A DNA stretch of 64,000 nt from Gammaproteobacteria bacterium (GTDB lineage: Bacteria > Pseudomonadota > Gammaproteobacteria > Pseudomonadales > Pseudohongiellaceae). Shown in pieces: positions 8,793 through 17,946 of this stretch (within the stretch, counting starts at the first letter, position 1; each line of letters opens with the position of its first letter). The notes beneath the pieces are model-generated. The model made no database searches. It saw only the letters and a program-made list of their open reading frames with translations, and was not told where the DNA came from. The stretch covers positions 1 to 64,000 of the forward strand of contig JAJFKE010000023.1 in assembly GCA_021773355.1 (NCBI GenBank), given 5' to 3'. The position numbers and the translations under genes are program-made.

Positions 8793-8829
8793 AGTGTGTA
8801 TCGATTAAGAATTAGGTTCAGAGTGAATA

Positions 8830-8960
8830 TACAGTAGTTTTTGACTCAGGTAGCAAGTAAGTCTGTAGAAGATTCCAGGGCATGCTCTGCCTTCGTGGTT
8901 TCTGCTCAATGAATCAACTAAGAAGAAAAGAAGCCAGAGTAAAATACAGTAGTTTTTGAC
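8830..8960. repeat. Pair of 16-bp direct repeats 115 bp apart
   Basis: TACAGTAGTTTTTGAC occurs identically at 8830-8845 and 8945-8960, between the VOC gene start and the terminator of the gene to the right. It could be a regulator site pair in the VOC gene's upstream region or the footprint of a small duplication. Confidence 0.5.
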
Positions 8961-8988
8961 CAGCTCAAGCGATGAACCCCATGAAAAA

Positions 8989-9020
8989 GGGCGACGACCG
9001 GTTACAGCCGGTTGTCGCCC
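8989..9020 (-). terminator. Rho-independent terminator of the FAH-type gene
   Basis: GGGCGACGACCGG (8989-9001) and CCGGTTGTCGCCC (9008-9020) pair over 13 bp with one G-T wobble and a 6-base loop. On the minus strand the stem is followed by a T-run (AAAAA at 8984-8988 on the plus strand). It lies 30 bp beyond the stop of the minus-strand gene at 9051. Confidence 0.85.
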
Positions 9021-9050
9021 CACAGTTTCTTAGGACTCTTTCAGCTGCTG

Positions 9051-10214
9051 TTAGTCGTTGCGGTAACTCCTGACCGGAGGCAGCTGCGAACCAGACAGGT
9101 CAGAGGGAATGCTATTCTCGATCCTGACCGTATGGTTCAGCGTGCCGATTCCGTCGATGCTGGCACTGATGGTCTCACCGTCAACAAGGTATCCGGAGCC
9201 AGTAGCGCGTTGCACGCGACCCGCACCCGTTCCACCCGACGTACCGCTCTGCATGACATCACCAGGAAAGACCGTGATCAACGAGGAGGCGTACTCAATG
9301 AGTTCGGGGATATTGTGAATCATGTCGCCAGCTCGGGCCTCTTGAACAGTCACCCCATCGATGACCAGCGTCTGGTGCAGGCGCTCCATTGGATCGCCAT
9401 AGAACTCTTTTGGTACGATCCAGGGTCCCTGCGGTGCAAAGGTGTCGTGGCCCTTGCCGACGAACCAGTCGGAACCGGAGCCGAAGCCACCAGGCGGGCG
9501 TCCGCCACGATCGGAGATGTCCATCGCCACCATGTAGCCGAACACGTGGTCATAGGCGCGGTTCGCGGAGATGTACTTGCCGGTGCGGCCAAAAACGATA
9601 GCCATCTCAACTTCCCATTCGATACGGTCACGGCCGTAGGGCATGATGATGTCGTCACCGTCACCGATGACTGCACCGCGGGTGGGCTTTAGGAACAGAT
9701 AAGGAACGCCGCGGTTCTCGCGACGCTCACGCGCCCGAGCGTTCAGCTCATCGGCGTTGCAACCTTCGCAGGCGTGGGTGTAGAAGTTCACGGCCGCGTT
9801 CATGATTTTGCTCGGATACTGAATCGGGGCCATGATGTCCACCGAACTTACCGGGTGCACATAGCTCGGTCGGTCACCACTCAGCAGGTTCTCCTCCACG
9901 AGCCAGTTCACAACCTCGTAGACCCTGTACTTCAGACCGTATTCGTACTGCTCGATAAGTCCGAGCATATTGTCAGGCATGGCAAGCTTGCTGTACTGCG
10001 GCCTCAGCTGCATGGCGCGGTTAGCGGCCGCGAGGTCGACAATTAGCTGGTCGTCACGCATGACCAGACCCACGGTGGGAACGTCGTTGATCCCAAATGT
10101 CCCGACTTTGAACGGTTCGGCCGACTCCATGGCTTGGGCAGAGACGTCAGCCGGGGCGGCGATAAACGCCAGAACCGCAGCAAACGTCAGGGTGAATAGA
10201 GATTTTCTTATCAT
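9051..10214 (-). CDS. Exported fumarylacetoacetate hydrolase (FAH)-family protein
   Basis: 387 residues. The start at 10214 (MIRKSLFTL) is chosen over an upstream ATG because GGAG sits 7 bases before it and the signal peptide (about 1-26, VSA-Q) then begins at once. The C-terminal half is an FAH domain: YLFLKPTRGAVIGDGD, the metal-binding glutamates in R-I-E-W-E-V-E-M-A, and MAMDISDRGGR plus the closing GTSGGTGAGR loop. The family cleaves C-C bonds or decarboxylates and hydrates keto acids. Export is unusual, since characterised FAH enzymes are cytoplasmic. Two extra cysteines (HACEGC) suggest a disulfide. Base composition is GC-richer than the genes to the left. Confidence 0.8.
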   Translation of the reverse strand: MIRKSLFTLTFAAVLAFIAAPADVSAQAMESAEPFKVGTFGINDVPTVGLVMRDDQLIVDLAAANRAMQLRPQYSKLAMPDNMLGLIEQYEYGLKYRVYEVVNWLVEENLLSGDRPSYVHPVSSVDIMAPIQYPSKIMNAAVNFYTHACEGCNADELNARARERRENRGVPYLFLKPTRGAVIGDGDDIIMPYGRDRIEWEVEMAIVFGRTGKYISANRAYDHVFGYMVAMDISDRGGRPPGGFGSGSDWFVGKGHDTFAPQGPWIVPKEFYGDPMERLHQTLVIDGVTVQEARAGDMIHNIPELIEYASSLITVFPGDVMQSGTSGGTGAGRVQRATGSGYLVDGETISASIDGIGTLNHTVRIENSIPSDLSGSQLPPVRSYRND

Positions 10215-10463
10215 TTTCTCACTCCAATGCATTAACAAAATGGACAGGGATTATTAGAATTATTACAGTTATCCCACCTCCCCCTTATAAGACCAGCAAA
10301 AGGTATCTCCCCGCTGGCCGCTTGTCCAGCTTTTTGAGAGCTGCGCAGGGAGTTGATTCTTTATCTATCGTTAATCTACGGCCTTGGCTTCCGCTTTGCG
10401 ATTCCGGTAATTCTCACTCTATGCCGGTTGACTATCCAGTAGGTCCCTTGAACACAGCAAAGT

Positions 10464-12401
10464 TCAAAATAATCTAAGCAATTCCTGCACCGCACGATGT
10501 GCCTCGAGTATTGCCGCATCGGTATGGGGGCTGGCTGCGGCATCGGCGTTGGCTATTGCGATATTGCCGTAGGGCTGACGTCCAATCACACAGGGGCGTT
10601 GATCGGTAGAGCTAAACACCCACTCCATCGGATCGTTAAGTGGATTGTAAGTATAGGAGTAACCATGAGGCCAGCGATTCACGGCAATTCCCACGATGTC
10701 ACGTGCCGGATCGAATCCGCCTGCCTGCAGTACTCTTCCCAGCTGATCGCGAATACTGCGCTCATAGGTCTCGAAGCTGGTGGCCAAAAGATCGCGACGC
10801 CCAATTAAGTGTTGTTCTTTGCGTGGTTTGCCCGGGGCACCGGGGTAGCGCGCCAGAGCTAGAACAATTGGTTCATCAGGCGATTCGGCGTGACGTAAAT
10901 CTCCCAGGCTGACTGCCTCGTCGAGTAAGATGCGGCTGTGATACATGGTCGGTGTCGTTATGCGGCTCACCCCCAGTTTTTCGAAAGCCTTCCAGTTTCT
11001 AATTGCAACGCTGGTGTACACCAGGGGTCCTTTTACTCCATAGGCCAGAGCTTCTTTTTGCTTGGCTGGCAATTCCGGAACCAGATAGGGAATCGCGGTG
11101 TTCCAGCAGGCCATCACACAGGCGCGGCCGCTAACTCGTTGCGTCACTCCATCTTTCACATAATTGACTTGTACGCGACGACTAGCATCTGTACCCACAT
11201 GTTGCACATGCACCACGGTACTGTTGAGGCGAATGCGGGTGCACTGATTTTTTCTGTCCAGCAGGCTGTAGTCTACTCGTGCCGCGCCAACGTCTTCCTG
11301 AGTGGAGCCTGGTACCGCTTCTGGGATATGCCATCTCACTAATAGTCTGGCGATGGTGGCGTTACCATCAGGGAAGTGCACCGAACCAGCGCCGGGAAGT
11401 TGTCGACCGTGATGACCTCCGGGCAGATCTGCCAACCTGCCCTCGGGAGTGGGCTCGAGATTCATGCCACTGAATCCTGGCTCACCGGTTTGCCAGGCAA
11501 ATAACGCAGGTAAGGCATCGGCACCCACTGCGAAACTGCTTTTGCCGGAGCTCATGAAGAACCACATGACTTCGGGATCAACCTTTACTGTGTTTAACAT
11601 GAAGTCGGTATAACTAATTTTGGCCAGGCGCTCTTTCTTCTGATCTGAAGAAAGCCCGGGCATATAGTCCGGCAGGCTGCCGCTATGGAGTCGCTTTAAA
11701 TCGGCTCGCGCTTTTTCTGAAAGTGGGGTTTGGGCGAGAAACTCATCGGAATATCCGTATCCACTCTCGCGCTTCACCAACTTATCCTCGCCCCAGGTCT
11801 CCTTGTCGAAAAAATAAGAAGAGCCCAGTCCCATGCGACTATACATTTGACGGCTCTCGGCGTTGTTGCTGAGAAATCGGTCGATATCGATACCGATTGC
11901 ATCCAATATCGCCCGAGATGGCGCGTTATAGCGTTCCGGCGATTCGATGTTCAGCGTTCCCCCATTCAAGGCCAGCATGCGGCCACCGTAGGTAAATTCA
12001 TTGCGCTTGGCATGGCCGCCAAAATCATCGTGGTTATCCAGGATAAGGACACGGGCGTCACGCCCCGCCTGTTCGATAAAGAACAGTGCTGCAGACAAAC
12101 CACTGATGCCGCCACCCACAATCACCAGATCGTATTCTTCGCCGGTATCCACTGCCGAGGATAAATCCCAGCCCCGTTGATCCCGCATCTGATGCCCAAT
12201 CTCGAAGGAGCCTGCATGGCTGCCACGCATTCCCAGTTGTGTCGGTGGATAGTAATCGGCCTGGTCGACTCTCTGAGCCAGAGCGCCCGACCAAGGTGGC
12301 AATAGCATCGAACCCCCCAAGGGCAGCGCCACACCGTTAATAAAATTGCGGCGGCTGATAGGCCGATTCATACCAAGGTCTTTGTCGTTGGATTTGCTCA
12401 T
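10464..12401 (-). CDS. Tat-exported FAD-dependent oxidoreductase, spermidine-dehydrogenase-like
   Basis: 645 residues. A twin-arginine signal (SRRNFINGVALPLGGS, about 17-43) directs folded export with cofactor. The Rossmann FAD motif VIVGGGISGLSAALFF is at about 93-110, followed by LILDNHDDFGGHAKRNEF, the second dinucleotide signature. The stretch YYPPTQLGMRGSHAGSFEIG before the FAD fold is, from memory, typical of the SpdH-like branch, which oxidises polyamines in Pseudomonas and Citrobacter. The C-terminus (GNIAIANADAAASPHTDAAI) closes the FAD site. Electron acceptor and substrate are not evident. It sits upstream of the FAH-type gene in the same direction and shares its higher GC. Confidence 0.7.
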   Translation of the reverse strand: MSKSNDKDLGMNRPISRRNFINGVALPLGGSMLLPPWSGALAQRVDQADYYPPTQLGMRGSHAGSFEIGHQMRDQRGWDLSSAVDTGEEYDLVIVGGGISGLSAALFFIEQAGRDARVLILDNHDDFGGHAKRNEFTYGGRMLALNGGTLNIESPERYNAPSRAILDAIGIDIDRFLSNNAESRQMYSRMGLGSSYFFDKETWGEDKLVKRESGYGYSDEFLAQTPLSEKARADLKRLHSGSLPDYMPGLSSDQKKERLAKISYTDFMLNTVKVDPEVMWFFMSSGKSSFAVGADALPALFAWQTGEPGFSGMNLEPTPEGRLADLPGGHHGRQLPGAGSVHFPDGNATIARLLVRWHIPEAVPGSTQEDVGAARVDYSLLDRKNQCTRIRLNSTVVHVQHVGTDASRRVQVNYVKDGVTQRVSGRACVMACWNTAIPYLVPELPAKQKEALAYGVKGPLVYTSVAIRNWKAFEKLGVSRITTPTMYHSRILLDEAVSLGDLRHAESPDEPIVLALARYPGAPGKPRKEQHLIGRRDLLATSFETYERSIRDQLGRVLQAGGFDPARDIVGIAVNRWPHGYSYTYNPLNDPMEWVFSSTDQRPCVIGRQPYGNIAIANADAAASPHTDAAILEAHRAVQELLRLF

Positions 12402-12507
12402 AGCGAAGGCCTTTTTTTTATTGCGCTCAGTAGCAGAAGAATAGTCGCCATCATTACTAAGGTCTATTGCTGAGCGTAAAAAAGGGCTCAGAGTGAACTG
12501 CCCCCGG

Positions 12508-14610
12508 TTATTTTATTAGCCTCTGCCCAGTTAAAGAGGAAATTGCCTCGATTAGCTCTGCATTCGAATGAGGTTTCTGAATAAACGGGATGTCAGATGC
12601 TAACTCCAAATCGTCTTTACTATATAATTCTGTATATCCCGATGTTAACAAAATACATACATTTAAATCTGTATTTGCGAATTCCTGTGCCAGATCATAA
12701 CCGTTTCCATCTGGTAAAATTACATCACTAAAAACCAACTTAAACCTGCCGCGTTCAAATTTCATTTTCGCTTCTGCTATACTCGCGGCCTCAACCACGT
12801 CAAATCCCAGCCTAGACAAGCGTAGTTTTGATACTCTACGCAGCTGTTCATTGTCTTCCACAACAAGAGCATTCCCTGAAAACTGCTGTGGCTCTGGTGG
12901 CACGATCGATTCAACACCTTGACTAGACACATCCGCTGCCGCGGTGAATAACAGTGTAATCGTTGTGCCCACTCCGAGCGTACTACTAATTCGAACATCA
13001 CCATTAAACTGTTTAGCCAGACCATACACCATGCTTAGTCCCAAGCCACTCCCATGCTCCGGAGGCTTCGTTGTATAGAAAGGTTCGAATACGCGTTGAA
13101 GATTTTCGGCGGATATGCCGACACCGGTATCGGTAAAAGAGATTGAAATATAATCCCCCACGAGACCTTCTTTGGATTCGGCCTCATTGAGTGTTTGCTG
13201 TTCTATTGCAATGGTAAACACTCCTCCGTGCAACATAGCGTCTCGCGCATTCAGTGCAATATTAATTACCATGCTCTGCAGTAAGTCAGGTTCAACATTG
13301 ATTTGTTGGGTCGTTGTGGCGCTCAGGAATTTAATCTTAATGTGCTCGCCTAAAGCACTTTGTGCGATTGGTAACATTTCTTCGATGAGGACAATCGGAT
13401 TAATTTGACTCAGTTTAAGCTGATTGCCGCGGGCAAAAGCCAGGAGTTGTTGAACTAGAGTTGCCCCTTTTTGAGTTTGAATCGTTGTCTGTACCAATAG
13501 CTCGTTTAGCTCTTTATCGTCGCCCAAGCTAAGCTGAATGAATTCAAGGTTACCAAGTATGATCGAGAGCATATTGTTGAAATCATGTGCTATACCACCA
13601 GTTAAGCGACCCAGTGCTTCCATTTTTTGTAGCTGGGAAATGGTTTCACGACTGCGTTCCAGCTCAGACACGTCGGTTAGTGTGGTTACCGATGTACCAT
13701 CTTCCCAATGCCTTTCAAAAACCAAAAAAGATCGTCCATCAGGCAAGTCAAACTGACTCGATCCACCACCATCATTGTGTAGCCGAGTAATGCTTTCAAG
13801 CCAGCTCTCGCTTGAATTCTGACTATGTGAATTTTGCGCACCACTGTTCGCTACATGCTGGGCGAGTCCTGACCAACTAATGCCCTCAGCCATTGGAATG
13901 CCAAGCCCTTCCGTGGCTTTGGCCAGGGATGTATTAGCCAGCAAAAGCTTGCCGGTGTTATCGAAAACCACAAGCCCTGAGTTGATGGAATTGATGGTGT
14001 TGGCCAGCAGTTCTCGTCCAGTAACAATCTCCTTCTGTGCAATCGCTGCGGCTTCCAACTTTACCCGATAACCCAACGCGGCGGACAACAAACCGATTGC
14101 ACAAGGTTGTGTGATTAGCAGAATGATAGAAATTGCGACCGAATAGTCCGACGAAAACGCGGAGATCGGTAAGCTGCTGTAAATTCTAAAATACATCAAC
14201 GTCACAGTGGCAAAAATCGCCCAACAAATTTTCTTGGCCGAGCGCTTTCCCATTACCACAAAAGCAAGCACATAATAGCTAGGCAACCAGACAGAAAATA
14301 CCAGTGTGGCTATCACGTTGCTGGGTTCTATAGCAATCTGATTGGCGATATTAGAGACGAGATAGAGTCCCCATAGAGATATCATGACGCGTCCGGTTGC
14401 GACAAAATATCTTTGACCGGTGACCCACAAAAGCACAAATGCGGTTAACGATGCCACGCAGAGAATCGGTACTGAGATATTTTCGAACGCTGTCAGACCT
14501 GGGCCTAGTACGCCAAAAATTAGTCCCAGTACCGCGCCAAAGAAACTCGCCACACTGACGAACATCAGTGAACGTCTTGGTATCGGGTCATTTTCGATTA
14601 GGTCTATCAT
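12508..14610 (-). CDS. Hybrid sensor histidine kinase (membrane helices-PAS-HisKA-HATPase-REC)
   Basis: 700 residues. Residues about 15-185 contain about six membrane helices with no large external domain. A PAS-like segment (about 205-320: NTINSINSGLVVFDNTGKLL) and a short coiled coil (VSELERSRETISQLQKMEAL) lead to the phosphorylated histidine H342 in GGIAHDFNNML. The HATPase domain has N (NIALNARDAM), G1 (DTGVGIS) and G2 (GSGLGLSMVYGLA) boxes. The C-terminal receiver has its phosphate-accepting D629 (FSDVILPDG) and closing K in IQKPH. This is the HWE-unrelated NtrB/FixL-like DFNN class that usually phosphorylates an internal receiver. No response regulator adjoins, so output is unknown. Confidence 0.85.
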   Translation of the reverse strand: MIDLIENDPIPRRSLMFVSVASFFGAVLGLIFGVLGPGLTAFENISVPILCVASLTAFVLLWVTGQRYFVATGRVMISLWGLYLVSNIANQIAIEPSNVIATLVFSVWLPSYYVLAFVVMGKRSAKKICWAIFATVTLMYFRIYSSLPISAFSSDYSVAISIILLITQPCAIGLLSAALGYRVKLEAAAIAQKEIVTGRELLANTINSINSGLVVFDNTGKLLLANTSLAKATEGLGIPMAEGISWSGLAQHVANSGAQNSHSQNSSESWLESITRLHNDGGGSSQFDLPDGRSFLVFERHWEDGTSVTTLTDVSELERSRETISQLQKMEALGRLTGGIAHDFNNMLSIILGNLEFIQLSLGDDKELNELLVQTTIQTQKGATLVQQLLAFARGNQLKLSQINPIVLIEEMLPIAQSALGEHIKIKFLSATTTQQINVEPDLLQSMVINIALNARDAMLHGGVFTIAIEQQTLNEAESKEGLVGDYISISFTDTGVGISAENLQRVFEPFYTTKPPEHGSGLGLSMVYGLAKQFNGDVRISSTLGVGTTITLLFTAAADVSSQGVESIVPPEPQQFSGNALVVEDNEQLRRVSKLRLSRLGFDVVEAASIAEAKMKFERGRFKLVFSDVILPDGNGYDLAQEFANTDLNVCILLTSGYTELYSKDDLELASDIPFIQKPHSNAELIEAISSLTGQRLIK

Positions 14611-14799
14611 GTGTGTTGCCAGTTGGTAGTGCGGCTCTTAGCCGTGGCTCGATAAAATTTAGATTTATTGATTCAATTTATGAATTGGTCACGTGGTCTA
14701 TTGAGAATCTTCCTGTCGGTGATTCGAAAAAACCTATCTCTCCTAATTACTTTATTTGGACCAACAAATAACTATTGCGCTCCTATATACGCTGATCGC

Positions 14800-16131
14800 C
14801 TAAATATCCTGCCACGGAAAAAGATCAACCGGTGGAACATCCAAATTAATTTCACTACCTCGCGCCATAACGAAGGATGGCCTCAGAAGTGTTGATATAT
14901 CTTCCAGAGGATTGTCTCTGGCCGCAATAATATCAGCGTCCTTACCAGCTTCGATGGTGCCGGTATTGTCCCTCAATCCATAAGATCCGCCGCGTTAATT
15001 GTCGCAGAGATCAGAATCCCCCGCTCTGGCATGCTCGCTTCATTCATCAGCACCAATTCATAGGCATTAGTGCCATGATCGTTAACACCCGCATCTGTGC
15101 CAAAAGCGATTTTGACGCCTTTTTTATATGCGATGCTGAGCGCCTTTTTCATGATAGGGCCTACTTCCAGCGCCTTTTGTTGAACTTTTGGAGTAAATAA
15201 GCCAGGTCTCTACGTCGCTATTCGCTCCACGGTGTGTCCGAGTTGGAACTAAATAGGCACCGGTGGCTACAAACAAGTCTGCGGTATCCTCATCCAAATA
15301 GGAACCGTGTTCAACAGAATCTACGCCGGCACGCAACGCAGCTTCCAGACCAATTTTTCCATGAGCATGAGCTGCAACTTTACGCCCCATTGCATGTGCG
15401 GCTTGTACCAGAGCGATCTGTTCTTCGTCGGTGAATTGTTGCCCGGTTCCAGTAGCGGTTTTTCTAAGTACTCCTCCTGTTGCCACATACTTTATATGGT
15501 CTGCACCAAACTTAACCTGAGTACGTACCGCTTTGCGACATTCAGCGACACCATCACAAATTCCAGAATGAGGATGAGGAAAAATATCATCGCGAAAACC
15601 CGCTGCATCACCGTAACCACCGGTTGGACTTAAGCCCTGGCCAGCGGCTTTTATACGTGGCCCCGTAACGATACCCTGATTAATAGCGTCACGCAGAGCA
15701 AAGATGGCGTTTCTGTCTCCTCCTACATTCCTGATAGAAGTAAACCCGGCTCGTAGCGTTCGCATTCCAAACTCGACACCCATCAAGGTGCTTAGCTCTG
15801 AGGAACGAGTGACACGAACCTCACGACCATTAGCTTCCTGCTGACTAAGAATATGTGTATGAGAATCAATAAGACCGGACATGACAAATTGGTCTTTGAG
15901 GTCGATCACTCCGGCGTTTGCCGTACCATTCACCTGCCCGGCAGAGACATAGCCATCCCGTACTTCAATAATTTCATTGTTCCGAATAATAATGCTTTGT
16001 TCAGTTTTAACCTCTTCTCGCGCATCCGCCAGTAGTGTACCAGCATGAATTATTTTCCATTCCTCGGCCGCATATGCCGAGAAAGTGCTGCAGATAGTTA
16101 TTGCGGTCGTTATTAGGATTTTTCCAAACAT
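14800..16131 (-). pseudogene. Imidazolonepropionase-like amidohydrolase, broken by two frameshifts
   Basis: The first 335 codons (16131 to about 15200) encode a signal peptide and a metal-dependent amidohydrolase: SGLIDSHTHI with the first zinc histidines, a lysine in DHIKYVATGG, and AAHAHGKIGLEAALRAGVDS. The frame then departs from the family near 15200. The missing part continues in other frames: FTPKVQQKALEVGPIMKKAL, then KIAFGTDAG, then up to about 14983 where one base is missing (NAADLM / LRDNTGTIEAGKDADI), ending LFPWQDI-stop at 14800. Two single-base changes in an otherwise well-preserved gene suggest a recent pseudogene or sequencing errors. If intact it would be a 440-residue exported hydrolase. 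Confidence 0.8.
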
Positions 16132-16294
16132 GATAGCCTCGCCTATAATGATCTTATTTTTCGTAAGGTTATCATAATATCAAGGGAAGCTACGGGCTCT
16201 GTTTCAAAGGACAAGAGGGGACAGTTTGAAGCATAGGGAGTTGAGTAACTTGATGCCCATATAAGCATGATTTATCTGGAATCGATTGCACACG

Positions 16295-16323
16295 CTATAT
16301 CACACTTCGACTTCGCACCTTTT
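16295..16323. repeat. Short dispersed repeat, copy 1
   Basis: CTATATCACACTTCGACTTCGCACCTTTT here and TCTATCACACACTTCGATTT..TACTTTT at 22664-22692 share about 24 positions, and a few matching bases extend upstream (ATTGCACAC / ATTCCACAC). Both copies lie in intergenic DNA next to decayed genes. Confidence 0.35.
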
Positions 16324-16388
16324 CCATTGCTCAAAAACCACTGTATTTTTACTCTGATCTGAATATTTGGACCCCACTAAGCAAAAAA

Positions 16389-16421
16389 GGGTGAAAAGAT
16401 TAACCAGTAATCTTTCCACCC
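16389..16421 (-). terminator. Rho-independent terminator of the TSP3-repeat gene
   Basis: GGGTGAAAAGATTA (16389-16402) pairs with TAATCTTTCCACCC (16408-16421) with one mismatch and a 5-base loop. On the minus strand it is followed by a T6 run. It lies 58 bp past the stop at 16479. Confidence 0.85.
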
Positions 16422-16478
16422 CTCTATTGCATTTTATTTCACATGCATTCCTAACGGGTGCTTATGACGCCACCTATT

Positions 16479-17540
16479 TTACTTTTTGGATTTATCTGAT
16501 TTAGCAGATTTTTCCGACTTAGCAGATTTTTCCGACTTGCCAGACTCATTGGCGGCAGCCTTCACTATCGCACTACGTTCCTTATTGGTGATAACGCCCG
16601 CTTTACGCAGATCGTTAGATGCATGAGCTACACAGCTTACAAAATCACCGTGGTTTCTGAAGTCGCCAGAGCAGGCTAGATCTAGATTGTCGGCAATGCT
16701 GCAGCCTATTGCATCAACGGTGTTGGCAACGCCAGAGTCGACACCGTTAATTGAGACTGTGGTGGAAAGTATCGAATTTACGCAGGCATCTTCATCGTCT
16801 GCCAGACCGTCGCCATCCGCGTCGAGGACGTCCGGAGTAGTCGGATCGGTGCCCGCGGCAACCTCATCACCGTCGTTCACGCCATCTCCGTCGGTGTCCG
16901 GGTTATTCGGATCCGTGCCGTGAAGATTCTCTTCAGGGTCGGTCAGACCATCTTCGTCGGTGTCCGGGAATACGGTACCCGTATTGGTCTCGAGTCGGTA
17001 CATGCCACCGGCCAGACCACCTCCGTCGAAAATGATGAACTCAAGAGTGTGATTTCCATTCAGGGTTACCGGGTACGTCGGTGCAGGATGTGTATTAAGA
17101 GTATCCTGAAAGCCCACTAGGCTACCATCCAGGTAAATCCACGAACAATTATCCGCGAGAAGGTTGAGTACGAATTCACCAGTGCCGGAGACTGGCGTGG
17201 AATACTTCGTCCAGTTATGTCCACCGGGGCCCTGGGAGTTGAGATTAGTCCATGCGTTAATCCACTGCGCCGTAAACGTCTGAGCACCCTGCCACGGATG
17301 TGCGCCTGTTCCGAACTGCGAGGCCTTGTGTGGGTTTATCCAGCTGGCATTAAGGCCGACCCCCGGTACAGTTGTGCAGACCGTCGTAGGCCAGTTGACG
17401 TCGACAGTCGGCGGGAAAATCGGATCCCAGGTATCTACATGTGAACCACTGGTATAGGTGGTAACGGTTTGTGCAGTTAGAGCGCCAGTTGTAAATACAG
17501 ACGCAACAGCAATAAGTACGAGAAATAGTTTATTATTCAT
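16479..17540 (-). CDS. Secreted protein with thrombospondin type-3 (calcium) repeats and Lys/Ser tail
   Basis: 353 residues. Signal peptide 1-23. Residues about 24-195 look like a beta-sandwich rich in Trp, Asn and Gly (HNWTKYSTPVSGTGEFVLNL, then LEFIIFDGG), resembling lectin or PA14-like modules. Residues 198-258 are TSP3-type acidic repeats (DTDEDGLTDPEE, NPDTDGDGVNDGDE, DADGDGLADDEDAC) that bind calcium. The C-terminus has two Cys pairs and a strongly basic repeat of KSEKSAKSEKSAKSDKSKK type. AAGGA precedes the ATG by 6 bases. The Lys tail is unusual after such acidic repeats and may contact DNA, polyanions or the cell surface. Confidence 0.7.
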   Translation of the reverse strand: MNNKLFLVLIAVASVFTTGALTAQTVTTYTSGSHVDTWDPIFPPTVDVNWPTTVCTTVPGVGLNASWINPHKASQFGTGAHPWQGAQTFTAQWINAWTNLNSQGPGGHNWTKYSTPVSGTGEFVLNLLADNCSWIYLDGSLVGFQDTLNTHPAPTYPVTLNGNHTLEFIIFDGGGLAGGMYRLETNTGTVFPDTDEDGLTDPEENLHGTDPNNPDTDGDGVNDGDEVAAGTDPTTPDVLDADGDGLADDEDACVNSILSTTVSINGVDSGVANTVDAIGCSIADNLDLACSGDFRNHGDFVSCVAHASNDLRKAGVITNKERSAIVKAAANESGKSEKSAKSEKSAKSDKSKK

Positions 17541-17946
17541 AGTTTGTCCTTCCCCCCAATTGTTATAGGAAAATCTAGTGCGGTACTGCTAAATATTGTG
17601 CGTGTAATCCAGCATAGGCATTATTAAAGTTCTATGCGGAAATAATCTACACCTACAAAATGTAAACTCCAAAGACCATTGCTCTCGGGACCGAATGATC
17701 TATATAGTCCTTACTTAAACTTTACGAGAAATTTAGGTTGAGCTGGAGCGCGGTCGCTGTTACTCCTCCAGCTCCCAGAGTGGACACTAATCGCATGGGA
17801 TGGAAAAGCCAATCAACCAAAAGGTTGATTTATGACATTGGCAAGTGACACTGGCATTGACCTGTGGTTTAAATCAAAAGTCGGTGATCCTAATTTAGTG
17901 CTATTACTCCGGTCTTGCCACGGTTTTTATGGGAAGCTTGTAACAA
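17541..17946. other. 406-bp divergent intergenic region with a palindrome
   Basis: It separates two divergent genes. AATCAACC (17811-17818) and GGTTGATT (17823-17830) form a perfect inverted repeat around AAAA. Directly after it an ATG at 17832, with AAGG 7-8 bases before, opens a 40-codon frame that ends at 17954 and overlaps the GTG start of the kinase gene. Its product resembles nothing I know, so it is not called as a gene. The palindrome may be an operator or a hairpin in the leader. Confidence 0.35.

Larger units (their letters stand above)
16132..16478. other. 347-bp intergenic stretch with a repeat and a terminator
   Basis: No gene is visible. It holds an about 29-bp dispersed sequence (16295-16323) that recurs at 22664-22692, a GGGGACAG fragment near 16215 that faintly resembles the REP-like core, and the terminator at 16389-16421. 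Confidence 0.5.

Noticed and set aside
9012..9692. Long plus-strand open frame (226 codons) opposite the FAH-type gene, and several similar ones up to 12.3 kb
   Set aside because: They mirror GC-rich coding DNA on the minus strand, have no ribosome binding site, and their products are low-complexity and Arg/His-rich; the minus-strand genes have full family motifs.
12421..12475. TTGCGCTCAG / CTGAGCGTAA inverted repeat as a terminator between the hybrid kinase and the FAD oxidoreductase
   Set aside because: The loop is about 35 bases and the flanking A/T runs are on the wrong side for either strand.
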